Shown here piece after piece: positions 1-5,889 of a stretch of DNA of 9,100 nucleotides; position 1 is the stretch's first letter; every line of letters starts with the position of its first letter. The notes beneath the pieces are model-generated. The model was given only the letters and a program-made list of their open reading frames with translations, did no database searches and had not been told where the DNA came from. The stretch covers positions 1 through 9,100 of the forward strand of contig DATIHQ010000100.1 in the NCBI GenBank assembly GCA_035480535.1, given 5' to 3'. Position numbers and translations under genes: made by a program. This DNA comes from DATIHQ01 sp035480535 (lineage in GTDB: Bacteria > Chlamydiota > Chlamydiia > Chlamydiales > SM23-39).

Positions 1-399
1 GCGCTGCGACATTTGGCTGCTCAACGGGGCGTTGAACTCCACATCGATAGCTGCGGAGTGGGGTGGGCCCATTTGGGTGAACATCCCGATCGAAGAACGT
101 TTGAGTCGGCCAAGAAACGGGGCATTCTGATCGATCATCGATCGCAACAATTCCAAGATCACTTCTTCGATGAGTTTGATCTAATCTTGACTGTCAGTAG
201 GGATATTTCTGAACAGCTGAAGCTGCGGACGGGGAAGAAGGAACATCATGCAAAAGTGAGGCTGGCAACGGAATTCAGTCGTGGGTTTAAGGGAAAAGAG
301 ATTCCCGATCCTTACTACATGAGCGCGGATGGTTTTGACGATGTAATGGAAATGATCCTCGATTGTTCCGAAGGATTATTAGACCATTTGGGTCAATAA
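1..399 (+). CDS. Low-molecular-weight protein tyrosine phosphatase, 5'-truncated by the window edge
   Basis: Cytoplasmic enzyme of the LMW-PTP/arsenate reductase-like family, which removes phosphate from phosphotyrosine. The frame is open from base 1 (it reads ALRHLAAQRG before any start), so the true start and the catalytic CX5R P-loop lie to the left. The visible part matches the family after the P-loop: a helix followed by the strand HIDSCGVGW (normally IDSAGTxxW), HLGEHPDRR, the segment FDLILTVSRD (normally fDlIlaMd), and the DPYY motif with the general-acid aspartate, then a C-terminal helix. About 132 residues are visible of a usual 150-160, so only some 20 are missing. TTG at 13 is not a credible start. 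The next gene follows after 48 bp. Family identity is strong; the substrate cannot be read from sequence, and activity is unproven without the P-loop. Confidence 0.88.
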   Translation, partial: ALRHLAAQRGVELHIDSCGVGWAHLGEHPDRRTFESAKKRGILIDHRSQQFQDHFFDEFDLILTVSRDISEQLKLRTGKKEHHAKVRLATEFSRGFKGKEIPDPYYMSADGFDDVMEMILDCSEGLLDHLGQ

Positions 400-447
400 A
401 CCCATTATAAGATTTATTTTTAATCTTTCATATTTCATTTTGAGGAT

Positions 448-2322
448 ATGAAGGAGTCTTCGGAGCACGTCGTTCATTTTGAGAAGAAGAGCTTAAAGCG
501 GCTGCTGGGCGCTGTGGATCTTTTTGCGGTGGGCTATGGCGATGTGGGCTCTTCTATCTACTATGCCTTGGGGGCGACGGCGCTCTATGCATTAGGGGCG
601 ACGCCGCTGGCGTTGGCCATTGCAGGCTTTGTATTCATCTGCACAGGGCTCACTTATTCTGAATTGTCAGCGACTTTTCCTGAGCCAGGCGGTTCGGCTA
701 CTTTTTCCCGCCATGCATTCAATGATCTCATTTCCTTTATTGCAGGATGGGGGCTTCTGCTCGATTACATTGTCACCATCGCCATTTCTGCCTTTGCCGT
801 CCCCCCTTATTTAAATGGCATTTTTGATTTTTTTGGCGTGCCGGGCTTTACCGATGTGTATGTCCATTTGGGGTTAACGGTCGGGATCATTGGGTTTTTG
901 TTTTATTTGAATTTGATTGGGGTGAAACATTCGGGCCGCTTTAGTCTTTATTTGGCCATCATCACGATTGTATCCCAAGTTTTTATCATTCTGGCCGCAG
1001 CAATCTTATTTTTGAACTTGCCCTATGTTTTCAGCCATATTCGGATCGGCGTGGCCGAAGATTGGTCTCCCGATTGGTGGGAATTTCTAAAGGGAACGGC
1101 GATGGCGATGGTGGCCTACACGGGAATCGAAGCGATTACGCAATTAGCAGCAGAGACGAAAAAGCCGGGGATCAATGTGCCCCGAGCGATCAAATGGACC
1201 ATGACGACCTTGATCGTCTTATATTTTGGCATTTCTGTCGTTGGGCTTTCCGTTGTGGATCCTCATGAATTGGGGACGACTTATTTGCAAAATCCAATCA
1301 TAGGAATCGTAGCCAATTTCCCGATTGGGGGTAAGTTATTGGCCCCCTGGTTTGGGTTGATTGGGGCAATCATCCTTCTCATCGCAGCCAATGCGGGATT
1401 GATCGGCTGTTCACGCTTGATGTTTTCGATGGGGGAATATTATCAGGTGCCCCATTTTTTCTATCGAGTGCATCCCCGCTATCGAACGCCCCATATTTCG
1501 CTGGGATTTTTTGCCATTCTCGCCTCTTTGATTGTGCTCGCAAGCCGCGGCCGCATGTTATTCTTAGCTGACCTTTATAACTTTGGCGCGCAGATCGCCT
1601 TTTTCTCGGCTCATATGTCTCTTTTGGTCTTGCGCTGCAGAAAGCCCAATTTAGAGCGCCCCTATCGAGTTCCCCTCAATATCCCCATTGGACGGGGTAA
1701 ATCGCTCCCTGTCACGGCCATGATCGGCGCTCTTGCGACGCTCATCGTTTGGTGCGTGGTGGTCATCACAAAACCAGAGGGGCGGAATTTAGGGTTTATT
1801 TGGATCTTCTTCGGGCTTGTGATGTATTTTGCCTATCGAAGAAAAAAACATCTCGCGCCGATGGCGCAGCTCCAGATTGAAAAGATCAAAATTGCCGAAC
1901 ATGCCCCCATGGAAATTGAACACATTCTAGTTCTCGCGCGCATTGCGGGAAATACGGAAGCGCTGCAAACGGCCTGTCAATTGGCGAAACTATTCCACGC
2001 AAAGGTCACTGCTGTTCATGTGATTGAAATTCCCCACTCTCTTCCCATGCACGCGCCGCTGCAAAGCCGCGAAGAAATGGGGGAAGAGGCCCTAAAACGG
2101 GCCGAGGCGGTGGCCCGCGAAAATCACCTGACGATTCAATTGAAGCTGATCAAAGCCCGCTCCATTGATGGCGCCCTCCTCGATCTCATCGACGCCAATG
2201 GCTACGATCTCATCGTCCTTGGCGCCAGCGACGAGGAAATCAAACACCGCGATGAGTTCGTCTCCCAAGCCAATAATCTCATTAAGAAAGCTCCCTGCCG
2301 CGTTCTCTTTTGTAAAGCATGA
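448..2322 (+). CDS. APC-family amino acid permease with C-terminal UspA domain
   Basis: Predicted inner-membrane amino acid transporter of 624 residues. Residues about 15-465 form an APC (amino acid-polyamine-organocation) core with about 12 hydrophobic segments. The N-terminal stretch FAVGYGDVGSSIYYALG carries the glycine-rich TM1 signature of the superfamily, and SATFPEPGGSATF near residues 74-86 is the usual TM2-3 loop. After a basic linker (YRRKKH, about 463-468), residues 488-624 form a UspA-like alpha/beta domain: strand EHILVLARI, strand KVTAVHVIEI, strand DLIVLGAS and a terminal APCRVLF. The Gx2Gx9GS nucleotide loop of ATP-binding Usp proteins is degenerate after LGAS, so ATP binding is doubtful. 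The ATG is preceded by GAGG at 442-445 with only 2 nt spacing, which is unusually tight, but no better start is visible. Substrate is not predictable; fusion to Usp suggests cytoplasmic regulation (inference). Confidence 0.9.
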   Translation: MKESSEHVVHFEKKSLKRLLGAVDLFAVGYGDVGSSIYYALGATALYALGATPLALAIAGFVFICTGLTYSELSATFPEPGGSATFSRHAFNDLISFIAGWGLLLDYIVTIAISAFAVPPYLNGIFDFFGVPGFTDVYVHLGLTVGIIGFLFYLNLIGVKHSGRFSLYLAIITIVSQVFIILAAAILFLNLPYVFSHIRIGVAEDWSPDWWEFLKGTAMAMVAYTGIEAITQLAAETKKPGINVPRAIKWTMTTLIVLYFGISVVGLSVVDPHELGTTYLQNPIIGIVANFPIGGKLLAPWFGLIGAIILLIAANAGLIGCSRLMFSMGEYYQVPHFFYRVHPRYRTPHISLGFFAILASLIVLASRGRMLFLADLYNFGAQIAFFSAHMSLLVLRCRKPNLERPYRVPLNIPIGRGKSLPVTAMIGALATLIVWCVVVITKPEGRNLGFIWIFFGLVMYFAYRRKKHLAPMAQLQIEKIKIAEHAPMEIEHILVLARIAGNTEALQTACQLAKLFHAKVTAVHVIEIPHSLPMHAPLQSREEMGEEALKRAEAVARENHLTIQLKLIKARSIDGALLDLIDANGYDLIVLGASDEEIKHRDEFVSQANNLIKKAPCRVLFCKA

Positions 2323-2398
2323 ACCTGTCCGCAATGTGGTGCAAAAATCATCTCGAAATCTCCGCACATCTTTTTTACCCGACATTGCGGATAGGTTC
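2321..2398. repeat. 78-bp inverted-repeat element (MITE-like or large hairpin)
   Basis: The left arm GAACCTGTCCGCAATGT (2321-2337) and right arm ACATTGCGGATAGGTTC (2382-2398) pair over 17 positions with a single G-T wobble. The stem can continue with GGT/ACC and an A5/T5 block around small bulges, leaving a loop of about 23 nt. The left arm begins within the permease stop codon (2320-2322). The right arm ends directly before the -35 box of the next gene. No T-tract follows either arm, so a classical rho-independent terminator is unlikely. No clear target-site duplication is visible. A miniature inverted-repeat element or an IS remnant fits best; an mRNA-stabilising hairpin is the alternative. 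Confidence 0.7.
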
Positions 2399-2427
2399 TT
2401 GAATAAAATCAAAATCTCCTGTAAACT
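2399..2427 (+). promoter_or_regulatory. Candidate sigma70-type promoter of the 2462 gene
   Basis: TTGAAT (2399-2404) and TAAACT (2422-2427) each match the sigma70 consensus at four of six positions and are separated by 17 bp. They lie 35 bp upstream of the ATG at 2462, in an AT-rich stretch that ends with an AGGTGA ribosome binding site (2450-2455, 6 nt spacing). The -35 box abuts the inverted repeat, so the element may supply or modify the promoter edge. This is a pattern match only. Confidence 0.45.
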
Positions 2428-2461
2428 GTTGCTCAATTTAATTTAAAACAGGTGAAATTAT

Positions 2462-2995
2462 ATGGCAGCGGCAACAAGACGTTCCCCCCCACCGAGAGGT
2501 CCCCTAGATCAATGCAAGGCTCCTAAACACACATATAATCCAGAAAATCCATTAGGTCTGGATAAAGTTAGAATTTCTAAAACAACAAATGGAGTGGGAA
2601 GAAAATGTTGCCAAATTGTTCTCACTTTTGAAGAAGGTAGGAGATACTCTTTTTTAGAGCAAACGGTCGATAAGACAAATTGCAATATCTCTAAAATTCG
2701 GGAATTGGGAATGTTTTTTAGAAGCGTACAGAATGAAGTAGATGTCCATTTTCACATGTATCTTGGAGGGCACTTAGCCTATCGCGATCGTCCAAAGAGT
2801 AATTCAGATTGGGTGGTAGTAGACCCGAATAAGGTAGACCCGAATAAAAAAGAAGATTCAAACGATATAACTGAAAAAGAAAAAAACGAATATCACGATG
2901 TGGTGGCTCTTTTAGTGGGGGCTAATCAAACAGCTCTCCAGAGAGTCTGCGGGCTGTTTAATGAAATATTCGACACAAAGCGGTTCGTTCCTTGA
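2462..2995 (+). CDS. Unrecognised 177-residue protein
   Basis: I do not recognise a family. The ATG follows AGGTGA with 6 nt spacing, and a promoter-like pair lies upstream, so expression is likely. The protein starts with a short basic, proline-rich segment (RRSPPPRGP, residues 6-14), without signal peptide or membrane segment. Residues about 34-110 look like alternating strands and helices (KVRISKTT, CQIVLTFEEG, VDVHFHMYLGGHLAY). A polar, lysine- and asparagine-rich linker at about 112-142 holds a VDPNK tandem duplication. It ends in a predicted helix (HDVVALLVGANQTALQRVCGLFNEIF). Codon use looks more AT-rich than in the flanking permease and opp genes, which suggests a lineage-specific or acquired gene. 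A secreted effector is possible in a chlamydia-like organism, but nothing here demonstrates it. Confidence 0.72.
   Translation: MAAATRRSPPPRGPLDQCKAPKHTYNPENPLGLDKVRISKTTNGVGRKCCQIVLTFEEGRRYSFLEQTVDKTNCNISKIRELGMFFRSVQNEVDVHFHMYLGGHLAYRDRPKSNSDWVVVDPNKVDPNKKEDSNDITEKEKNEYHDVVALLVGANQTALQRVCGLFNEIFDTKRFVP
2819..2848 (+). repeat. Two tandem 15-bp units inside the 2462 gene
   Basis: GTAGACCCGAATAAG (2819-2833) is followed immediately by GTAGACCCGAATAAA (2834-2848), differing only at the last base. The unit is a multiple of three, so it duplicates the peptide VDPNK in frame within the polar linker. This looks like a recent slippage duplication. Confidence 0.95.
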
Positions 2996-3021
2996 CAAGA
3001 AATTAATCGAAAACATAGCCT
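2992..3021 (+). promoter_or_regulatory. Possible promoter of the 3053 gene, overlapping the upstream stop codon
   Basis: A perfect -35 consensus TTGACA (2992-2997) overlaps the TGA stop of the 2462 gene. The best -10 at an allowed distance is TAGCCT (3016-3021, 18-bp spacer), which matches only three of six positions. If used, transcription would start near 3028, inside the hairpin described next and after its left arm. The weak -10 keeps confidence low. Confidence 0.3.
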
Positions 3022-3048
3022 TCCTTTAATCTTTTTTTAAAGGGAGGC
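3018..3048 (+). promoter_or_regulatory. Hairpin that sequesters the Shine-Dalgarno of the 3053 gene
   Basis: GCCTTCCTTTAA (3018-3029) pairs with TTAAAGGGAGGC (3037-3048) over 12 positions with one U-G wobble, closing a 7-nt loop TCTTTTT. The right arm contains the whole ribosome binding site AGGGAGG (3041-3047), which sits 5 nt before the ATG at 3053. The 16S-pairing bases would therefore be buried in the folded transcript. No T-run follows, so it is a poor terminator. It could act as a translational block, RNA thermometer or ligand- or protein-gated switch; the class is inference. Confidence 0.6.
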
Positions 3049-3052
3049 TTGT

Positions 3053-3871
3053 ATGGTTCAAGTCAACGGTCAATTTCTCACTTACGAAAACAGTCAAATT
3101 CCGATCCACACAATGGAAAGCTTCCAAGTGGATCGGAAACAGCACTCTGTGCGGATTCTTTGTCGCTCGCAGTGGAATGAGCGTAAACTGCGCTTCAACG
3201 TGCAATTCGATTCAGCAAAAAAAGTGGATCAATGCACTCGGTTGTTGATGCAACAGCCCATGTTGCCGCGCACAGCGACCCCGATTTGCCGAAGATATAC
3301 TGTCACTGCTGCAGGGATTTCGCCATCAGGGGATGAGGAAAAAGAATTTCAAAAGCTTGTGGAGTTTTTCACGCTGAAAGGGGTTAAGGTTACTCCCAAG
3401 TTAATGGGAGAGATTGGCAATTTAATTGAAACGGCGAGATTCAGTCCCATTAAACAGGAACTGGAATGGATTAAAGGCCATGAAGATGAAGTGATGAGGG
3501 AAATCGATTTTGTTCTCAATGGTCCTAGCAAGGAAGAATTGGCAGCCTGTTTAATCAATACGAATTTTGCAGGAGCGATAGCGGATGATCAACAGAGGGC
3601 GAGGATTGAGAAGTTGATTGATTATCTCAGAGGAATTAAATCTGCTGGATCAATTTCTCCCAAGCAGATTACCGACACCCTGAAATATCTTAGAATGGTG
3701 GATACTTCTCTTTGTCCTCATTCTTTGGCAGATGCAATGCATTCAAGTGGTACACCAGGAAAACGTTTTTGGTCTGTGCTGCAAAATATGTCGCCTGAAG
3801 ATCTAAACGATCGTCTGCCGAATTGGGCTAATCAAGCTCAAATCCATGGAGGTCCGATTTTTGTTCAATAG
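3053..3871 (+). CDS. Unrecognised 272-residue soluble protein, possibly with an N-terminal PH-like fold
   Basis: No family recognised with confidence. The ATG has a strong AGGGAGG ribosome binding site 5 nt upstream, though it is buried in a hairpin. No signal peptide or membrane segment is visible. Residues about 3-67 read as a run of beta strands (GQFLTYE, IPIHTMESFQVD, SVRILCRS, LRFNVQF) followed by a helix starting at DSAKKVDQCTRLL. That order recalls bacterial PH/GRAM-like domains but is only a shape argument. Residues 94-272 are mostly helical and charged (EKEFQKLVEFF, KQELEWIKGHEDEVMREI, RARIEKLIDYLRGI, PKQITDTLKYLRMV), perhaps a helical repeat or bundle. The 3' end overlaps the convergent oppF end by 69 bp. 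It lies 57 bp after the 2462 gene on the same strand, so the two may be cotranscribed and related in role. Confidence 0.75.
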   Translation: MVQVNGQFLTYENSQIPIHTMESFQVDRKQHSVRILCRSQWNERKLRFNVQFDSAKKVDQCTRLLMQQPMLPRTATPICRRYTVTAAGISPSGDEEKEFQKLVEFFTLKGVKVTPKLMGEIGNLIETARFSPIKQELEWIKGHEDEVMREIDFVLNGPSKEELAACLINTNFAGAIADDQQRARIEKLIDYLRGIKSAGSISPKQITDTLKYLRMVDTSLCPHSLADAMHSSGTPGKRFWSVLQNMSPEDLNDRLPNWANQAQIHGGPIFVQ

Positions 3872-4795
3872 ATTTTCAGCTAGATGACACGCAACTTGAT
3901 GCCCCGACTTAAGTTCTCTCAATCTGGGCGTTTCGCGGTGGCATTGGGGGAGGGCGTTGGGGCAGCGAGTGCAAAAGGCGCAGCCTTTGGGAGGATTGAG
4001 GGGAGAGGGAGGCTCTCCTTGCAAGGGAATCGCTGTTCTCTTTCGCTCTTGAATGGGATCTGACAGAGGAACAGAAGAAAGGAGCACTTGCGTGTAGGGA
4101 TGAAGGGGATTGGAGTAGACCTGCTCTGTGGGGCCAATTTCAACAAACTTTCCTAGATACATCACGGCGACGCGGGTGGAGAGGTATTTCACCATGGCCA
4201 GGTCGTGGGCAATGAAAAGATAGGTGAGGTGAAGCTCTTTCTGTAGGCGCAGAAGGAGATTGACAATCTGCGCCTGAATGGAAACGTCAAGAGCAGAAAT
4301 GGGCTCATCGCAGACGATGAATTCGGGATTGAGGGCGAGCGCGCGGGCAATTCCGATGCGCTGTCTTTGCCCGCCGCTAAATTCATGGGGATATCGACTC
4401 TTGGCCTGGCGGGGAAGGCCCACGAGATCGAGCAATTCATCGATCTCGCGCTTTAGGCCGTGGATTTTCAGCGGCTCGTTGAGGATTTCTCCCACCGACA
4501 TGCGGGGATTTAAAGAGGCAAAGGGATCTTGAAAGATCATTTGCATGCGGCGATATAAAGAGCGATCCCGCTTCAACCCAACTTCTTCGCCATCGAAAAA
4601 GATCTGCCCGGAGCTCTGAGGAATTAGTCCCAGAAGCATCCGCCCCAGCGTCGATTTTCCACATCCCGATTCTCCCACTAAACCGAGCGTTTCTCCTCTT
4701 TCGATTGAGAAGTTCACCGTATCGACAGCCTTGAGCGTTCTCTTCCCGACAGAGTAGATTTTGGAGAGATTTCTCACGCGCAGCAGCTCGCTCAT
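3803..4795 (-). CDS. oppF: Oligopeptide/dipeptide ABC transporter ATP-binding protein, OppF type
   Basis: Second cytoplasmic ATPase of the peptide importer; 330 residues from the ATG at 4795. Visible motifs: Walker A GESGCGKS at 41-48, Q-loop glutamine 89 in FQDP, signature FSGGQRQR from 139, Walker B FIVCDEP at 159-165, and switch histidine 197 in AHDL. The C-terminal oligopeptide-type extension carries HPYTQ and cysteines 272, 278, 285 and 303, plus an extra Cys275. The ATG at 4795 is chosen over an upstream in-frame TTG because GGAGGG lies 4 nt before it and because it forms an ATGA overlap with the oppD stop, implying coupled translation. After VACHLAE, where OppF proteins usually end, about 23 extra residues continue and run antisense into the neighbouring convergent gene. 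No clear terminator follows. Confidence 0.93.
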   Translation of the reverse strand: MSELLRVRNLSKIYSVGKRTLKAVDTVNFSIERGETLGLVGESGCGKSTLGRMLLGLIPQSSGQIFFDGEEVGLKRDRSLYRRMQMIFQDPFASLNPRMSVGEILNEPLKIHGLKREIDELLDLVGLPRQAKSRYPHEFSGGQRQRIGIARALALNPEFIVCDEPISALDVSIQAQIVNLLLRLQKELHLTYLFIAHDLAMVKYLSTRVAVMYLGKFVEIGPTEQVYSNPLHPYTQVLLSSVPLSDPIQERKRTAIPLQGEPPSPLNPPKGCAFCTRCPNALPQCHRETPRLRELKSGHQVACHLAENLLNKNRTSMDLSLISPIRQTIV

Positions 4796-5712
4796 TCTAC
4801 CCTCCAACAGGCAGCTGATTTCCCAAATACAGGTTCCTGATTACAAATGGGGAGGGCTAAAGGGCACCGCTCCCTAAATGCGCATCCCACAATGGGCGAT
4901 CCAAGATTGGGCGGCACTCCCTCAATCACTTGAAGCGCCTCTCCTTTTCGCGGGAGCGAGCGCAATAACATTTGCGTGTAGGGATGTTTGGGTCTAAGCA
5001 GCACATCTTCCACCGACCCCTGTTCTACGATCTTTCCCGCATACATCACCAAAACCCATTCGCAAATGGAGGCCACCACTCCCAAATCATGCGTGATCAA
5101 TAGCAAACTCATCTGAAAGTGTTTTTGCAGCCGCTTCAAGAGATCCAAAATTTGGGCCTGAATCGTTACATCCAGCGCCGTCGTCGGCTCATCTGCAATG
5201 AGCAACCTCGGGTTGCAGGCCAAAGCAATGGCAATCGTCACCCGCTGTCTCAATCCGCCGCTTAATTCATGGGGATATTGCCCCGCTCTCATTTCAGGTT
5301 CAGGCACGCCGGTCAATCGCAGCAGTTCAATCGCTCTCTCAACTGCCTCCCTCCTCCTGCAAATCCCATGGAAAATCAACCCCTCTCCAATCTGCGCCCC
5401 AATTTTCATCGTCGGATTCAGTGAAGTCATGGGATCTTGGAAAACCATGCCGATCTTCCGCCCCCGCACCTCCCGAAGGTTCTTTTTCTGTAAAAGATCT
5501 TCCTCCTCGAACCACACCTTCCCGCTCACTTCTGCATCCGTCAATCGCGTCAATGCCTGTACGGTCGCGCTTTTCCCACATCCCGATTCACCCACAATGC
5601 CAACGGCCTCTCCCTCCCGTACGCTAAAGCTCACGCCCCGCACAGCCAGCAGCTTCCGTCCCTGCACGGAAAACGCCACCCGCAACTCCTCAACCCGTAA
5701 CAATTCACTCAT
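4792..5712 (-). CDS. oppD: Oligopeptide/dipeptide ABC transporter ATP-binding protein, OppD type
   Basis: First cytoplasmic ATPase of the peptide importer; 306 residues. Motifs: Walker A GESGCGKS at 41-48, Q-loop glutamine 92 in FQDPMTSLNP, signature LSGGLRQR from 150, Walker B LLIADEP ending at 176, and switch histidine 208 in THDL. The C-terminal oligo_HPY-type region has HPYTQMLLRSLP and four cysteines (277, 283, 290, 302) in the spacing C-x5-C-x6-C-x11-C. Related Dpp/Opp ATPases are known to hold an iron-sulfur cluster there. The start has a GGTGA ribosome binding site at 5720-5716. Its stop overlaps the oppF start as ATGA. OppD and OppF share the opening MSELLRV, consistent with paralogy. 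A 186-bp repeat-containing gap separates it from oppC, unlike the overlaps elsewhere in the operon. Confidence 0.94.
   Translation of the reverse strand: MSELLRVEELRVAFSVQGRKLLAVRGVSFSVREGEAVGIVGESGCGKSATVQALTRLTDAEVSGKVWFEEEDLLQKKNLREVRGRKIGMVFQDPMTSLNPTMKIGAQIGEGLIFHGICRRREAVERAIELLRLTGVPEPEMRAGQYPHELSGGLRQRVTIAIALACNPRLLIADEPTTALDVTIQAQILDLLKRLQKHFQMSLLLITHDLGVVASICEWVLVMYAGKIVEQGSVEDVLLRPKHPYTQMLLRSLPRKGEALQVIEGVPPNLGSPIVGCAFRERCPLALPICNQEPVFGKSAACWRVE
4800..4805 (-). promoter_or_regulatory. Ribosome binding site that decides the oppF start
   Basis: On the minus strand GGAGGG stands 4 nt before the ATG at 4795. The alternative in-frame TTG at 4807-4805 overlaps this motif and has no ribosome binding site of its own, so the ATG is the better start. 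Confidence 0.8.
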
Positions 5713-5744
5713 AGTTCACCACGGAGGAAGGGAAAAATAATAAA

Positions 5745-5868
5745 TTTATCCTGCATATCCTGTAATTTGGCTCAGGTAACAAGCCTGTATGTACTTGCCT
5801 CAGGCCTGTTGTTTGAAGCAGGGTACAGGATATGCAGGATCGCTTCGCGGCAGGATATGCAGGATAAA
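5745..5868. repeat. Three-copy repeat in the oppC-oppD gap, forming alternative hairpins
   Basis: The core ATCCTGCATATCCTG occurs once in plus orientation (R1, 5748-5762) and twice inverted as CAGGATATGCAGGAT (R2, 5826-5840; R3, 5851-5865). R1 and R2 pair perfectly over 17 bp (5748-5764 with 5824-5840). R1 and R3 pair perfectly over 18 bp (5745-5762 with 5851-5868). R1 cannot pair with both, so two mutually exclusive hairpins are possible in oppC-oppD mRNA. R2 is followed by CGCTTCGCGG, and the same nine-base start recurs after R3 at 5876. Within the loop, AACAAGCCTG and CAGGCCTGTT form a further imperfect inverted pair. No coding sequence is credible here. A dispersed REP/MITE-like repeat is the likeliest explanation. 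Confidence 0.85.
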
Positions 5869-5889
5869 AAAATAACGCTTCGCGAAGCG
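5866..5889 (-). terminator. Weak intrinsic terminator or attenuator after oppC
   Basis: Just downstream of the oppC stop, read on the minus strand, lies the perfect 14-bp palindrome CGCTTCGCGAAGCG (5876-5889), which can form a 5-bp stem with a CGCG loop. It is followed directly by TTATTTTTTT (5875-5866). The stem is short, so termination would be partial at best, which could lower oppDF relative to oppBC transcripts. Confidence 0.4.

Noticed and set aside
406..411. TATAAG as a -10 box for the permease gene
   Set aside because: No acceptable -35 lies at 16-18 bp upstream.
409..427. AAGATT/AATCTT hairpin after the phosphatase gene as a terminator
   Set aside because: Only six weak A-T-rich pairs with a 7-nt loop; too unstable to call, although T-rich sequence follows.
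2321..2398. The inverted repeat as a rho-independent terminator of the permease gene
   Set aside because: There is no T-run after the right arm, and the loop is much longer than in usual terminators.
2092..2436. Minus-strand open frame over the permease end and the inverted repeat
   Set aside because: It is antisense to the UspA coding region, shows no family features and has no convincing start signals.
4796..4807. TTG start for oppF adding four residues
   Set aside because: The TTG overlaps the GGAGGG motif that serves the ATG at 4795. The ATGA overlap with oppD also supports the ATG.
5198..5740. Plus-strand 180-codon open frame inside oppD
   Set aside because: Antisense shadow; the OppD motifs on the other strand are complete.
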